From contig NZ_MTQN01000010.1 in the NCBI RefSeq assembly GCF_001984195.1, positions 248,001 to 312,000 of the forward strand: a stretch of 64,000 bases of DNA, read 5' to 3'. Under the pieces are notes generated by a model. It did not search any database. It was not told where the DNA came from and saw nothing but the letters and a program-made list of their open reading frames with translations. Shown piece after piece: positions 46,607-59,203 of this stretch. This DNA is from Kribbella sp. ALI-6-A. Its GTDB lineage: Bacteria; Actinomycetota; Actinomycetes; Propionibacteriales; Kribbellaceae. Position 1 is the stretch's first letter, and every line of letters begins with the position of its first letter. Made by a program: the position numbers and the translations under genes.

Positions 46607-47136
46607 GCGACGCAGGCCGGACAGCGATCCTCCGCGCCGCACGGCGCGCGTTCGCCCGCCAGCCGTACGCCGCGGTGACGCTGCGCGGAATCGCCGCCGA
46701 CGCGGGAGTCAGCGCGTCGCTGATCGTCAAGCACTTCGGCGGGAAGGATCAGCTGTTCGACGTCGTCTCCGACTTCGGCGAAGCTGCCGAGTTGCTGCTG
46801 GCGGCGCCCAACGCGTCGCTCGGCAGGCACGCCGTACTGACACTGGTCCGGTGGCGCCATGAGAACGAGTCGGACCTTCTGGTCCGGGTGGTGTTCGCGG
46901 CCGGGAGTGGCGACGAGCGGGCGATGATGCGGGAGCGCTTTCGCAGTCAGGTCGTGCAGGCTTTCGCCGACCGGCTCGACGGCGACAACGTCGACGTCCG
47001 GGCCGATCTGATCGTCGCGCACCTGCTGGGCCTCGGCGCGCTGCTCGCCGTACGCAAGACCGGGCCGGCGGCGACAGCGGATCCGGAGCTGGTCGCGGAC
47101 CTGTACGGCCCGTCCTTGCAGGCTCTGATCGGCTGA
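46603..47136 (+). CDS. TetR-family regulator
   Basis: 177 residues. DNA-binding domain about 5-50 ([46 protein letters not shown], seen in pieces), C-terminal domain short, as in the TetR_C-type (DUF-like) relatives. GTG 46603 is 8 nt after GGGAG. It is divergent from the epimerase and may bind the palindrome at 46426-46437. Confidence 0.85.
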   Translation: MSDAGRTAILRAARRAFARQPYAAVTLRGIAADAGVSASLIVKHFGGKDQLFDVVSDFGEAAELLLAAPNASLGRHAVLTLVRWRHENESDLLVRVVFAAGSGDERAMMRERFRSQVVQAFADRLDGDNVDVRADLIVAHLLGLGALLAVRKTGPAATADPELVADLYGPSLQALIG

Positions 47137-47227
47137 CGCAAGAGGCTGACACATCGTGGACGGCCGTCTCATTTACCGGGCATCGATTCTTTGCCTCGCC
47201 GCCACGGCCGGTAGCATGGTCGATCCA

Positions 47228-47319
47228 GGTCGAGAGGCGCTGCAACGGGCCGGAGGCCCGCCACGCTCGTCCTGATGTCAGTAGACCGCAAGGGCGCCTC
47301 CGGAAAATCTTCTGGAGGC
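47228..47319 (+). promoter_or_regulatory. SAH riboswitch-like leader with anti-Shine-Dalgarno hairpin
   Basis: P1 is GGTCGAG (47228-47234) with CTCGTCC (47266-47272), one T-T mismatch. The conserved core GCGCTGCAAC follows, then P2 CGGGCC-GGA-GGCCCG (47246-47260) and CCACGCTCG. GAGGCGC (47234-47240) can form a 7-bp pseudoknot with GCGCCTC (47294-47300). That strand also belongs to a hairpin GCCTCCGG/CTGGAGGC (47296-47319) hiding the metH GGAGG. The folds exclude each other, so ligand binding should expose the ribosome binding site. Match to the SAH (ahcY) class is from memory. Confidence 0.75.
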
Positions 47320-47324
47320 AAAGG

Positions 47325-50927
<3,603 letters not shown>

Positions 50928-50944
50928 ATGCGACGGTGGGGCGC

Positions 50945-51415
50945 ATGAGAGTGCGCCCCGCCACCCCTGCCGACGCCGAGGCCGTCGCCGCCATCTGGCA
51001 CACCGGCTGGCACGACGGGCACGACGGCAACGTCCCGGACGAGCTCGCGGCGGTCCGGACCAAGGACACGTTCTGGAGCCGGGCGGCCGAGCGCGTCCCG
51101 GAGACCACGGTTGCGGTGGTCGGTGACGAGGTCGCCGGTTTCGTAATCGTCGCGGACGACGAGGTCGAGCAGGTCTACGTCTCGCGGGACCACCGGGGCT
51201 CAGGTGTCGCCGGTGTCCTGCTCGCCGAAGCGGAACGGCAGGTCGAAGCCGCCGGACACCCCGCCGCCTGGCTCGCCGTTGCTACCGGCAACGACCGCGC
51301 CCGCCGCTTCTACGAACGCTCCGGCTGGACCGACGCCGGCGCCTTCGACTACCAGGCGGCCGTCGACGGCGGCACGATCGCCGTCCCGTGCCACCGCTAC
51401 CTGAAGAAGCTTTGA
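50945..51415 (+). CDS. GNAT N-acetyltransferase
   Basis: 156 residues, single GNAT domain: MRVRPATPADAEAVAAIW, the acetyl-CoA loop RDHRGSGVAGVLL and ATGNDRARRFYERSGW. Starts 17 nt after metH; ribosome binding site weak, and it may be co-transcribed with metH. Substrate unknown. Confidence 0.87.
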   Translation: MRVRPATPADAEAVAAIWHTGWHDGHDGNVPDELAAVRTKDTFWSRAAERVPETTVAVVGDEVAGFVIVADDEVEQVYVSRDHRGSGVAGVLLAEAERQVEAAGHPAAWLAVATGNDRARRFYERSGWTDAGAFDYQAAVDGGTIAVPCHRYLKKL

Positions 51416-51420
51416 CGTCG

Positions 51421-53970
51421 ATGCTTCTGGAACGCGACGAACTGCTGGCCGTACTGCGGGAGAGCGCGCCGGGGACGATGGTCCTGATCGGCGGCGAGGC
51501 CGGGATCGGCAAGACGACGCTGGTCCAAGCGCATTGCGACACGCTGCCCTCCGACGTACCGGTCCGCTTCGGGTTCTGTGACGCGCTCGGCACGCCCAGA
51601 GCACTCGGGCCGCTGCACGACATCGCTCGCACGATGCCGGAGGTGGCCGGTCGCCTGTCCGCCGGCGCGGACCGGCACGACGTCTTCACCACCTTCCTCG
51701 ATCAGCTCCGCCCGGGCCCGTCGGTGACTGTGGTGGAGGACGCCCAGTGGGCCGACGAGGGCACCCTCGACCTGCTGCTGTATCTCGGACGACGAATCGG
51801 TGACCTGCCGGCGGTTGTCCTGGTCACGTACCGCTCCGAGGAGGTCGGCCGTGACCACCCGTTGCGCCGGGTGCTGGGCGATCTGGCCACCGCTCGTCCT
51901 GTACGCCGGATCCAGGTGCCGGCCTTGTCGCAGGCAGCGGTCACGAGCTTGGCGGAGCCCCTCGGCCTGGACACTGCCCGCTTGTACGCGTTGACCGGCG
52001 GGAATCCGTTTTTTGTCACCGAGGTGCTCAGTACGCCGGCGGATGACCTGCCCGTGACCGTGCGCGACGCGGTGCTGAGCCGTGCGGACCGCCTCGGCTC
52101 AGCGGCGCGGGCGGTTCTCGACATCGTGTCACTGGTCCCGGACCGGGCCGAGATGAGTCTGGTCGACCCGGAGGCGCTGGAGCCGTGCTTGGAGTCCGGC
52201 CTGCTTCTGCTGGAGGACGGCATGGTGCGGTTCCGGCACGAGCTCGCCCGGCGAGCAGTGGAGACCGATGTGTCGGCGGTACGGCGTTCGCTGCTGCACG
52301 GTCGCGTGCTCGATCACCTCGCCGGGCTCCAGGGTGTCGATCCAGCCCGCCTGTCGCACCACGCCGAGGCATCCGGCGATCGGACGGCGGTTCTGCGGTA
52401 CGCGCCGATCGCCGCGCGGCTTGCCGCTCGCGCCGGGGCTCATCGGGAAGCCGCAGCCCAGTACGCCCGTGCGGTGAGGCACTGTGCGGCGGCCCAGGTG
52501 CAGGAGCAGGCTGAGCTCTGGGAGCACCTGGCCCACGAATGTGACAGCAGCGGGGCGCTGAGCGACGGTATCGCTGCTGCTCAGCGGGCGATCGAGTTGT
52601 GGCAGTCGATCGGCAACACCGAGCGGCAGGGGGCGGTGATGGCGCAGTGCTCGCTGATGCTGTGGAAGACCGCTCAGAACGCCGCGGCGCGAGCGATGGC
52701 GGCGGCGGCAGCCGAGCTGCTCGAAGCCGGCCCGCCAGGACGTGCTCTCGCTCAAGTTCACGCCGCCCAGGCCCGGCTGCTGATGCTGGCGCGCGAGATG
52801 CCGGCGGCGATCGAGGTCGGCAGCCGAGCCGTCGAGCTGGCCGAGCGGCTCGGCGACACGCAGACGTTGGGTCGTGCCCTCAACGCAGTCGGCACCGCTC
52901 ACTTCCTGACCGACCCCGACCGTGCGGTCGAACTCCTGGAGGCAGGGCTGGACGCGTCCGCCCAAGTCGGTGACGATGCCGGCACCGCGGCCGCGATGGT
53001 GAACCTCGGGTCCGGGGCCGGGGAGATCCGCCGGTACGAGGTGGCCGACCGCTGGCTCGGGGAGGCGGTCGCCTGGTCCGGGCAACGGGACCTGGACTCG
53101 TCCCGGATCTACGCGCTGGCATGGCAGGCCCGGTCGGACTTCGAGCAAGGGCGATGGGCCGCGGCGTCGCAGCGCGTGGAGGAGGTGATCGCCGGTGCCC
53201 CCCAGCACGTGCCGGCGCAGATCATCGCGTACACGGTGCTCGGTCGGCTGCGAGCTCGGCGGGGCGATCCCGATGTCTCGGGGCCGCTGGCCACCGCATG
53301 GCGACTCGCCCAGCAGACCGGCGATCTCCAGCGCCTGTGGCCAGCCGTCGCGGCCCGAGCCGAAGCGGAGTGGATGAGTGGAGGTGGCGAACCACTCGAC
53401 GCCGGCATCACCAGCCGGGTCGGTGAAGCGGCACAGCTCGGGGAAGATCTCGCGGCGGAGGTCCGGGCGACGTACGAGCTGGCACTGCGGTTGCGGCATC
53501 CGTGGGCGGTCGGCGAGCTCGGATGCTGGTTGGGCGTAGAGCTACCGGACTTCGCCGCGGCGCCGTACCGGACGGGGGAAGGCTGGCGAGAGCTCGGCTG
53601 TCCCTTCGAAGCGGCGCTGGTTCTGGCCGCCGGGGATGATCCGGAGCGGCAAGTCGCCGGACTGCAGGAGTTGCAGCAGCTCGGCGCGCGCGCCGCGGCC
53701 GACCTCGTCGCCCGGCAGCTCCGGCGCGAAGGCCTGGTCCGGTTGCCGCGCGGCCCGCGGCCGACCACTCGCGAGAACCCCGCCGGGCTCACCGACCGCG
53801 AGACCGAGGTACTGGCGCTGGTGGCGCAGCAGCTTCGCAACACCGAGATCGGCGCGCGGCTGCACATCTCGGCCAAGACGGTGGATCACCACGTCTCCGC
53901 CGTACTCGGCAAGCTCGGGGTGTCGACGCGCCAGGAAGCCGGGCGCTGGTTCCGCGCGTTCAGCGAGTGA
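51421..53970 (+). CDS. LAL-type LuxR regulator (AAA ATPase plus HTH)
   Basis: 849 residues. N-terminal AAA/STAND ATPase with Walker A GGEAGIGKTT and Walker B VTVVEDAQWADE, a middle region of TPR-like helices (about 350-760) and a C-terminal LuxR HTH (about 785-849, LTDRETEVLALVAQQL, ISAKTVDHHVSAVLGKLGV). Such large ATP-binding LuxR proteins activate catabolic or secondary-metabolite genes. ATG 51421 has a weak ribosome binding site; in-frame TTG 51412, overlapping the GNAT stop, is possible. Stop overlaps the convergent MFS gene. Confidence 0.9.
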   Translation: MLLERDELLAVLRESAPGTMVLIGGEAGIGKTTLVQAHCDTLPSDVPVRFGFCDALGTPRALGPLHDIARTMPEVAGRLSAGADRHDVFTTFLDQLRPGPSVTVVEDAQWADEGTLDLLLYLGRRIGDLPAVVLVTYRSEEVGRDHPLRRVLGDLATARPVRRIQVPALSQAAVTSLAEPLGLDTARLYALTGGNPFFVTEVLSTPADDLPVTVRDAVLSRADRLGSAARAVLDIVSLVPDRAEMSLVDPEALEPCLESGLLLLEDGMVRFRHELARRAVETDVSAVRRSLLHGRVLDHLAGLQGVDPARLSHHAEASGDRTAVLRYAPIAARLAARAGAHREAAAQYARAVRHCAAAQVQEQAELWEHLAHECDSSGALSDGIAAAQRAIELWQSIGNTERQGAVMAQCSLMLWKTAQNAAARAMAAAAAELLEAGPPGRALAQVHAAQARLLMLAREMPAAIEVGSRAVELAERLGDTQTLGRALNAVGTAHFLTDPDRAVELLEAGLDASAQVGDDAGTAAAMVNLGSGAGEIRRYEVADRWLGEAVAWSGQRDLDSSRIYALAWQARSDFEQGRWAAASQRVEEVIAGAPQHVPAQIIAYTVLGRLRARRGDPDVSGPLATAWRLAQQTGDLQRLWPAVAARAEAEWMSGGGEPLDAGITSRVGEAAQLGEDLAAEVRATYELALRLRHPWAVGELGCWLGVELPDFAAAPYRTGEGWRELGCPFEAALVLAAGDDPERQVAGLQELQQLGARAAADLVARQLRREGLVRLPRGPRPTTRENPAGLTDRETEVLALVAQQLRNTEIGARLHISAKTVDHHVSAVLGKLGVSTRQEAGRWFRAFSE

Positions 53971-55177
53971 CCCGCAGCCGGCGGGTCGCCGGGACGATCA
54001 GCAGCGCAGCGGCGCACAGCAGGCCGAGACCCGATGCGAAGACCATCAGCGGGACCGCGCCGGTGACTCCGGCCAGCGGACCGGCCACCGTGCGGCCGAG
54101 TGCCATCGTGACCAGTGAACCCGCCACGTCGTACGCGTAGACGCGGTTGAGCAGCTCCGGCGGTACCTGGGTCTGGACGGTGGTGGACCACAGGACCGAC
54201 CAGAACGCGATGCCCGCGCCCGCGACCGCCCAGCCCGCCATCAGGACCGGCAAGCTGGGCTGCAGGGCCGGAACGAGGGGATAGATCGCGAACAGTGCCC
54301 ACCCGATCGAGCCGACGGCGAGGGGACGACCGGGCCGGAAGCGGATCGCGAGGGTGCCGCCGACCGCGCCGCCGGCCCCGAAGGCGGCCAGGCCGAGGCC
54401 GAGCGCCGCGGAGTCGAGCTGGTCGATCACCAGTTCGGCGCCGATCGGCAGCGAGGTCCCGACGACGAAGCAGCCGTACAGGCCGAAGATCGCGATCACA
54501 GCCCACAGCCAGGTGCGGGCGCGGAACGCCTGCCAGCCCTCGACCAGCTCGGTGAGGAACGACGCGCTGCGCGGGGCCGGTGCGGTGCCGAGCCGTAGGC
54601 CGAGCAGGCAGCAGCCGCTGACGGCGTACGTCGCCGCGTAGATCGCGAAGACGACCGCGGGCCCGGACAGGCCGACCAGGACCCCGGCCAGCGCGGGGCC
54701 GAGCACGCCTGCCATCGACTCGGCGATCCGCAGCGTCCCGTTGGCGCGCTGCACGTCATCCGCGACTTGCGGGACCATGCTGGCGACGCCCGGCTGGAAC
54801 ATCGCCGTCGCGGCGCCGCTGAGGAACTGCAGCAGCACGATCAGCACGAGCGACGGTGTACCGGCGGCGAACAGGATCGCGGTGGCCGCCTGCAGCGCGA
54901 ACCGGGCGAAGTCGGCCAGCACCATCATCCGGCGAGCAGTGAACCGGTCGGCCAGTACCCCGCCGAAGAGCATGCAGAGAGCAACGGCCGCGAGCCAGGC
55001 GCCGAGGGCGTAGCCGACCCCGGTCGCGCCGTAGCCGGCGTCCAGCACGCCGACCGACAACGCCACCGGGATCATCGCGTCACCGAGCAGCGAGGTGGTC
55101 CGGGCGCCGAAGTACAGCCGGAAGTTGGCCGACCACAACGGCCGGACCACCGCCGGGGCGACGGCAATGCGAGTCAT
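53960..55177 (-). CDS. MFS transporter
   Basis: 405 residues, twelve predicted TM helices. The loop 2-3 signature GGVLADRFTARRMMVLAD and the central hydrophilic loop are clear. It belongs to the enterobactin exporter/macrolide efflux-like MFS subgroup common in actinobacteria (FARLYFGARTTSLLGD-like start: FRLYFGARTTSLLGDAM). Substrate unknown. A nested dyad sits upstream at 55195-55213. Convergent with the LAL regulator by an 11-bp overlap. Confidence 0.9.
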   Translation of the reverse strand: MTRIAVAPAVVRPLWSANFRLYFGARTTSLLGDAMIPVALSVGVLDAGYGATGVGYALGAWLAAVALCMLFGGVLADRFTARRMMVLADFARFALQAATAILFAAGTPSLVLIVLLQFLSGAATAMFQPGVASMVPQVADDVQRANGTLRIAESMAGVLGPALAGVLVGLSGPAVVFAIYAATYAVSGCCLLGLRLGTAPAPRSASFLTELVEGWQAFRARTWLWAVIAIFGLYGCFVVGTSLPIGAELVIDQLDSAALGLGLAAFGAGGAVGGTLAIRFRPGRPLAVGSIGWALFAIYPLVPALQPSLPVLMAGWAVAGAGIAFWSVLWSTTVQTQVPPELLNRVYAYDVAGSLVTMALGRTVAGPLAGVTGAVPLMVFASGLGLLCAAALLIVPATRRLRVTR

Positions 55178-55194
55178 CAGCCATCCTCACGAAA

Positions 55195-55213
55195 GCTCCT
55201 GTCTGGAGCAGGA
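55195..55213. promoter_or_regulatory. Nested dyad upstream of MFS gene
   Basis: GCTCC-TGTCT-GGAGC (55195-55209) is overlapped by TCCTG...CAGGA (55197-55213), 18 bp before the MFS start. On the minus strand TAGGTT lies just upstream. A regulator-binding site is likely; family not assigned. Confidence 0.4.
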
Positions 55214-55375
55214 ACCTATCGCGCCGGACCGGGATCGTTCCCGGCCTTTCATCAACCGAGACGGCCGGCCTGGGGAATCCGGCCGGCCAAGATGGGGAGC
55301 CGTTCCCGATGAGCCGGCCAGGTCCGGACCGGCAGGGTCGAGGGGTAGCAGGAACCCATCCACGAAAGGAACGAC

Positions 55376-55648
55376 ATGACTCGCTACCTGGTCGAACGCA
55401 CCTTCCCCGAAGGGCTGGCGATCCCGATCGACGACCGCGGCGCCAAGGCCTGCCTCGACGTCGTCGAAGGCAACGCCGAGCACGGGGTGACCTGGGTGCA
55501 CTCCTATGTTTCCCCGGACCACCGCACCACCTACTGCCTGTACGACGGTCCGTCGCCGGAGGCGATCCGGCACGCCGCCGAAACCAACGGCCTTCCGGTC
55601 GACCGGATCACCGAGGTCCGCGTTCTGGACCCGTACTTCTACCACTGA
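55376..55648 (+). CDS. DUF4242 (SCO4226-like nickel-binding) protein
   Basis: 90 residues: TRYLVERTFPEGL, ENAEHGVTWVHSYVS-like segment (NAEHGVTWVHSYVSPDHRTT) and CLYDGPSPEAIRHAAE mark the SCO4226/DUF4242 family, small ferredoxin-like proteins, one of which binds nickel. AAAGGA is 6 nt before ATG. A GC-rich dyad (GGCCGGCC...GGCCGGCC) lies about 90-115 bp upstream. Role unknown. Confidence 0.85.
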   Translation: MTRYLVERTFPEGLAIPIDDRGAKACLDVVEGNAEHGVTWVHSYVSPDHRTTYCLYDGPSPEAIRHAAETNGLPVDRITEVRVLDPYFYH

Positions 55649-55668
55649 TCCACGGCCCGGCAGACCTT

Positions 55669-55707
55669 CCAGGGCCGGTCAGTTTGCTTTCGCAAGCAAT
55701 TCCCTGG
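55669..55707 (+). terminator. Compound hairpin after DUF4242 gene
   Basis: CCAGGG (55669-55674) pairs with CCCTGG (55702-55707), enclosing TTGCTT-TCGC-AAGCAA (55684-55699). Confidence 0.6.
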
Positions 55708-55715
55708 GAGAAGGT

Positions 55716-55832
55716 CATGAGTCGCTCGGCTACGACATCGTCGCGAACTTCGGGGACCAGTACTCCGACCTGAAGGGCGGTTACGCCGGCCGCACGTTCA
55801 AGTTGCCGAACCCGAACTACTACCTGCCCTAG
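55716..55832 (+). pseudogene. C-terminal remnant of a HAD (class B-like) acid phosphatase
   Basis: The frame ending TAG at 55832 reads ESLGYDIVANFGDQYSDLKG followed by [17 protein letters not shown]. This is the conserved C-terminus of HAD-family IIIB acid phosphatases, including motif III/IV aspartates of GDQYSDL. Nothing upstream in any frame continues the homology, and a terminator hairpin abuts the breakpoint. It is therefore a truncated gene end. Its stop overlaps the convergent TetR gene by 4 bp. Confidence 0.75.
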
Positions 55833-56491
55833 CGGGGCAGCAGACCGAAGAGCAGGCCGTGCAGAGCGATCCGCAGTGCGGGGGTGAACTCGACCCGCAG
55901 TGCGGAGAGCTCCGGTGCGGCCTCGTACGCCGCGAGCACCGCGGCCGGCGGCCGTGAGTGCGTCCAGATCGCCCCGGCCAGCAATGCCCCCGACGCGACG
56001 AAGTTGATCGCGCCCTGCTCGCCCAGCTCCGGTACGGCGGCCACGATCGCCGCCGTCATCCGCTGCGCGTGCCCGACGGCGGCCCGCTTGAAGTTCAGCG
56101 CGACGTCGGTCGAGATGTTGCGTTCCAGCACGGCGGCTTGCGCGCTGATCAGCTCGCACAGCATCGGTCGCGCGGTCAGGGTCTCCGTCATCGTGTTCGC
56201 CAGCGACTCGGCACGCTCGGCGGCGGTCCGTGACGGGTCGACGCCCTCCAGCGCGGCCTCGAAATCGGTCAACCAGGCGGCCGTCTCGGTGTTCATCAGC
56301 TCCAGCAGCACGGCCTCGCGCGACTCGAAGTAGTTCAGCACGTTCGACTTCGCCAGGCCGACCCGGCGGCTGAGCTCGTTCAGCGTGAGCTCGGCGACCG
56401 GCTGTTCGGCCAGCATCGCGGTCGCCGTCGCCAGGATCGCCCGCCGGCGTTCGGCCCGCTGCTCCTCACTGCGCGCTCGCTGGAACGTCAT
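55829..56491 (-). CDS. TetR-family regulator
   Basis: 220 residues. DNA-binding domain about 15-65 ([40 protein letters not shown]), ligand domain about 85-215. Divergent from an SDR gene, with three operator-like dyads in the 94-bp gap. Likely represses both itself and the SDR until an inducer binds. Confidence 0.9.
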   Translation of the reverse strand: MTFQRARSEEQRAERRRAILATATAMLAEQPVAELTLNELSRRVGLAKSNVLNYFESREAVLLELMNTETAAWLTDFEAALEGVDPSRTAAERAESLANTMTETLTARPMLCELISAQAAVLERNISTDVALNFKRAAVGHAQRMTAAIVAAVPELGEQGAINFVASGALLAGAIWTHSRPPAAVLAAYEAAPELSALRVEFTPALRIALHGLLFGLLPR

Positions 56492-56504
56492 GCGCCAAGT
56501 CTAC

Positions 56505-56570
56505 AGACCGCCGGTCTCTTGTGATCAGACCAACGGTCTGTTAGCGTCGAAGACAACAGACCGGCAGTCT
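56505..56570. promoter_or_regulatory. Three TetR operators
   Basis: AGACCGCCGGTCT (56505-56517), CAGACCAACGGTCTG (56526-56540) and AGACCGGCAGTCT (56558-56570) share the half-site AGACC. Centres are about 22 and 31 bp apart. The last site ends 3 nt before the SDR ribosome binding site AAGGAG. Confidence 0.75.
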
Positions 56571-56585
56571 TTTAAGGAGCGCGCC

Positions 56586-57515
56586 ATGTACGAGGTCCCC
56601 GACCAGTCCGGCAAGTACGTCGTCGTCACCGGCGCCAACAGCGGCACCGGCAAGGAGGCCGCGCGGCGACTGGCCGCCGCCGGGGCGCGGGTGGTGATGG
56701 CGGTCCGCACCCCCGCCAAGGGCGAGGCGGCCCGCGCCGAGATCCTCGCTCGGCACCCCGGCGCGCTGCTCGACGTCCGCCGGGTCGACCTGGCCGATCT
56801 CAGCTCGGTGCAGGCGTTCGCCGACGAGCTGCTCGCGGACGGCGTACCGCTCGATGTGCTGGTCAACAACGCCGGGGTGATGATTCCGCCGGAGCGGATG
56901 CTCACCGCCGACGGCTTCGAGTTGCAGTTCGGGACGAACTTCCTCGGTCCGTTCGCGCTGACGGTGCGGCTGCTGCCGTTGCTGCTCGCGGCCCCGGCGC
57001 CGCGGGTCGCGACGATGAGCAGCGGGATGGCGAACTTCGGCCGGATCCAGTTCGACGATCTGCAGTGGGAGCGGCGCTACCGTCGCTTCCGGGCGTACTC
57101 GCAGTCGAAGCTGGCCGATCTGATCATGGGCCGGCGGCTTGCCGCGATCGCCGCCGAACGCGGCTGGCCGCTGCTGAGCACGATCGCGCATCCCGGCATC
57201 ACCCGGACGAATCTGCAGACCGCCGGCCCGAGCCTCGGCCGGGACAGGCCGTCCGCAGTGGACCGGCTGATGGCGCGGCTTGATCTGACACCGACCCAGG
57301 ACGTCGAGCAGGGGACCGAACCGCTGCTGGTCGCCGCGGTGAGCCCCGACGCGGTGCCCGGCGCGTACTACGGGCCCTCGCGCTGGCTCGAGTCGGTCGG
57401 GCCGACCAAGCTCGCCAGGATCCCGCGGCGTGCGCTCGACGACGACGTCGCCGCGCGGTTGTGGACGACGGCCGAGGAGCTGACCGGCGTAAGCCTTCCC
57501 GCAGTGCTCGCTTGA
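56586..57515 (+). CDS. Short-chain dehydrogenase (retinol dehydrogenase/WWOX-like)
   Basis: 309 residues. [17 protein letters not shown] binds the cofactor, then NNAGVM, Ser in TMSSGMAN and catalytic YSQSK. Length and the [16 protein letters not shown] segment suit the retinol-dehydrogenase-like group; oxidises or reduces a lipophilic alcohol/ketone. AAGGAG precedes ATG 56586. Controlled by the divergent TetR through three dyads. Confidence 0.9.
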   Translation: MYEVPDQSGKYVVVTGANSGTGKEAARRLAAAGARVVMAVRTPAKGEAARAEILARHPGALLDVRRVDLADLSSVQAFADELLADGVPLDVLVNNAGVMIPPERMLTADGFELQFGTNFLGPFALTVRLLPLLLAAPAPRVATMSSGMANFGRIQFDDLQWERRYRRFRAYSQSKLADLIMGRRLAAIAAERGWPLLSTIAHPGITRTNLQTAGPSLGRDRPSAVDRLMARLDLTPTQDVEQGTEPLLVAAVSPDAVPGAYYGPSRWLESVGPTKLARIPRRALDDDVAARLWTTAEELTGVSLPAVLA

Positions 57516-57531
57516 CGCCTAACCTGCCGGG

Positions 57532-58296
57532 ATGGAGCGATGGGCGAGCGGTGAGCAGTACGAGCCGTACGTCGGGCGCTGGAGCCGGCTGGTCGCGGCG
57601 GAGTTCGTGGCCTGGCTGAATCAACCGGCCGGGCGCCGGTGGCTCGACGTCGGCTGCGGGACGGGCGCGCTGACCAGCACGATCGTGCGGGACGCCGCAC
57701 CGGCGTACGTGCTGGGGGTGGATCGGTCGGAGGGGTTTGTGGAGTACGCGCGGCGGACGGTGCCCGGCGCGACCTTCGAGGTCCGTGACGCGGAGGACCT
57801 GCCAGACGCGTCCTTCGACATCGCGGTGTCCGGGCTGGTGCTGAACTTCGTGCCGGACCGCGACCGGCTGCTGCGCCGGCTCGGTGAGTTCGGCGACGTC
57901 GTCGCGGCGTACGTGTGGGACTACGCCGACGGCATGCAGCTGATGAAGTACTTCTGGGAGGTGGCGGGCGAGGTCGATCCCGCGCGGCGCGACCTGGACG
58001 AGGGCACCCGGTTCCCGTTCTGCCGGCCGGACGCGTTGGAGGAGATGTTCACGGGCGCCGGGTTCGGCGAGGTGGCCGGCCGCGGGATCGTCGTACCGAC
58101 GGTGTTCACGTCGTTCGAGGACTACTGGACGCCGTTCCTCGGCGGGCAGGGCGCGGCGCCGGCGTACCTGAGCACTGTCGACGAGACGACTCGGGACAAG
58201 ATCCGGGACGCCTTGCGGGAAAGGCTTCCGGTCGAGTCGGACGGCACGATCTCCTTGACCGCCAGGGCTTGGGCGGTGCGCGGGACTACTCGGTAG
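57532..58296 (+). CDS. Class I SAM-dependent methyltransferase
   Basis: 254 residues, Methyltransf_11 type: motif I WLDVGCGTGALTSTI, GVDRSEGF, RDAEDLPDASFDIAVSGLVL. Small-molecule substrate likely. TAACCT (57520-57525) lies exactly 6 nt before ATG and no Shine-Dalgarno is present, so it is probably leaderless with its own promoter 17 nt after the SDR stop. Convergent overlap of 11 bp with the GNAT gene. Confidence 0.88.
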   Translation: MERWASGEQYEPYVGRWSRLVAAEFVAWLNQPAGRRWLDVGCGTGALTSTIVRDAAPAYVLGVDRSEGFVEYARRTVPGATFEVRDAEDLPDASFDIAVSGLVLNFVPDRDRLLRRLGEFGDVVAAYVWDYADGMQLMKYFWEVAGEVDPARRDLDEGTRFPFCRPDALEEMFTGAGFGEVAGRGIVVPTVFTSFEDYWTPFLGGQGAAPAYLSTVDETTRDKIRDALRERLPVESDGTISLTARAWAVRGTTR

Positions 58297-58816
58297 GCCA
58301 GTCCGGGTGCAGGCGGCCGAAGAGCAGGTCGTCGGTCCACTCGCCCTTCCACCAGCTCGCCGCTCGTCGCAGTCCCTCGCGCTGGAAGCCGAGGCGTTCC
58401 AGCAGCCGTGCCGACGCGACGTTGCGGGCGTCGCACTCGGCTGACACCCGATGGAGGTTCCGCTCGGTGAACAGGTGATCGAGCAGCGCGCCGACCGCTT
58501 CGGACGCGTAGCCCTGACCTTGGTACGCCGGCGCCAGCGTGAAGCCGAGCTCGGCCTGGCGCAGGTTCTCGGCCAGGTTGAGCCCGATGTCGCCGATCAG
58601 GACGCCGTCCAGGTCGATCGCGTACTGGAACCAGCCCGGCTGCTCGGGATCGCCCGCGGCGTACGACCGGACGGCTTCGATCGCCTGCTCCAGCGAGTAC
58701 GGCGCGTCCCACGACTGGTAGCGCGCTACCTCCGGCACCGACCGGTACGCCGCCAGCGCCGCGGCGTCGTCGTACCGGAACCTGCGCAGCACCAACCGCT
58801 CGGTGGACAAGATCAT
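58286..58816 (-). CDS. GNAT acetyltransferase, RimJ/RimL-like
   Basis: 176 residues: TERLVLRRFRYDDAAALAAY, acetyl-CoA loop PAYQGQGYASEAVGALL and CDARNVASARLLERLGFQREG are the RimJ/RimL (Acetyltransf_3) pattern. May acetylate a protein N-terminus or small amine. Divergent from the YciI-family gene. Confidence 0.88.
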   Translation of the reverse strand: MILSTERLVLRRFRYDDAAALAAYRSVPEVARYQSWDAPYSLEQAIEAVRSYAAGDPEQPGWFQYAIDLDGVLIGDIGLNLAENLRQAELGFTLAPAYQGQGYASEAVGALLDHLFTERNLHRVSAECDARNVASARLLERLGFQREGLRRAASWWKGEWTDDLLFGRLHPDWPTE

Positions 58817-58826
58817 GGGCCGATGA

Positions 58827-58853
58827 TGTCAAAATCCGCGGCTCGGTACCGAC
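58827..58853 (+). promoter_or_regulatory. ECF42-type promoter (one mismatch) for second YciI gene
   Basis: TGTCAA (58827-58832), 17 nt, CGAC (58850-58853), start codon 36 nt further at 58890. Spacing, -10 and leader length match the two sites near the ECF42 gene. This suggests a distant second target of the same sigma factor. Confidence 0.55.
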
Positions 58854-58889
58854 AGATGAGTGACAGCACCTGACGATCGGAGTCGCGCC

Positions 58890-59183
58890 ATGAAGTACCT
58901 GGTGATCCTGCACGCCGCCGACCAGCTCGATCCGCCGGACCATACGGCGTTCCGCCGCGCGGCGCAGGACGCCGGCGAGCTGGTCGACGGCCAGACGCTG
59001 GCCGACCCGTCGCTCGGCACGGTGCTCGGGACGCCGGGCGCGCCGATCCACGCCTTCTACCTGCTCGACGTCGACTCCCCGGCCCGGGCGGTCGAACTGG
59101 CCGAGCTGCTGCCCGAAGCTCGCGCGGAAGGTGCCGGGGTCGACGTACGGCCGGTCATGTTTTCGGCGGCGAGTGACTACTGA
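58890..59183 (+). CDS. YciI-family protein
   Basis: 97 residues. MKYLVILHAADQLD, an EATLADPSLGTVLG-like middle and the PVMFSAASDY end fit the YciI/YCII-related fold, like the DGPF protein at 607. It lacks the DGPF motif itself. ATG 58890 chosen by homology; GGAG lies 7 nt upstream. Probably an ECF42 target. Confidence 0.75.
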   Translation: MKYLVILHAADQLDPPDHTAFRRAAQDAGELVDGQTLADPSLGTVLGTPGAPIHAFYLLDVDSPARAVELAELLPEARAEGAGVDVRPVMFSAASDY

Positions 59184-59203
59184 AGGTCGTCGCCGGATTC
59201 GGT

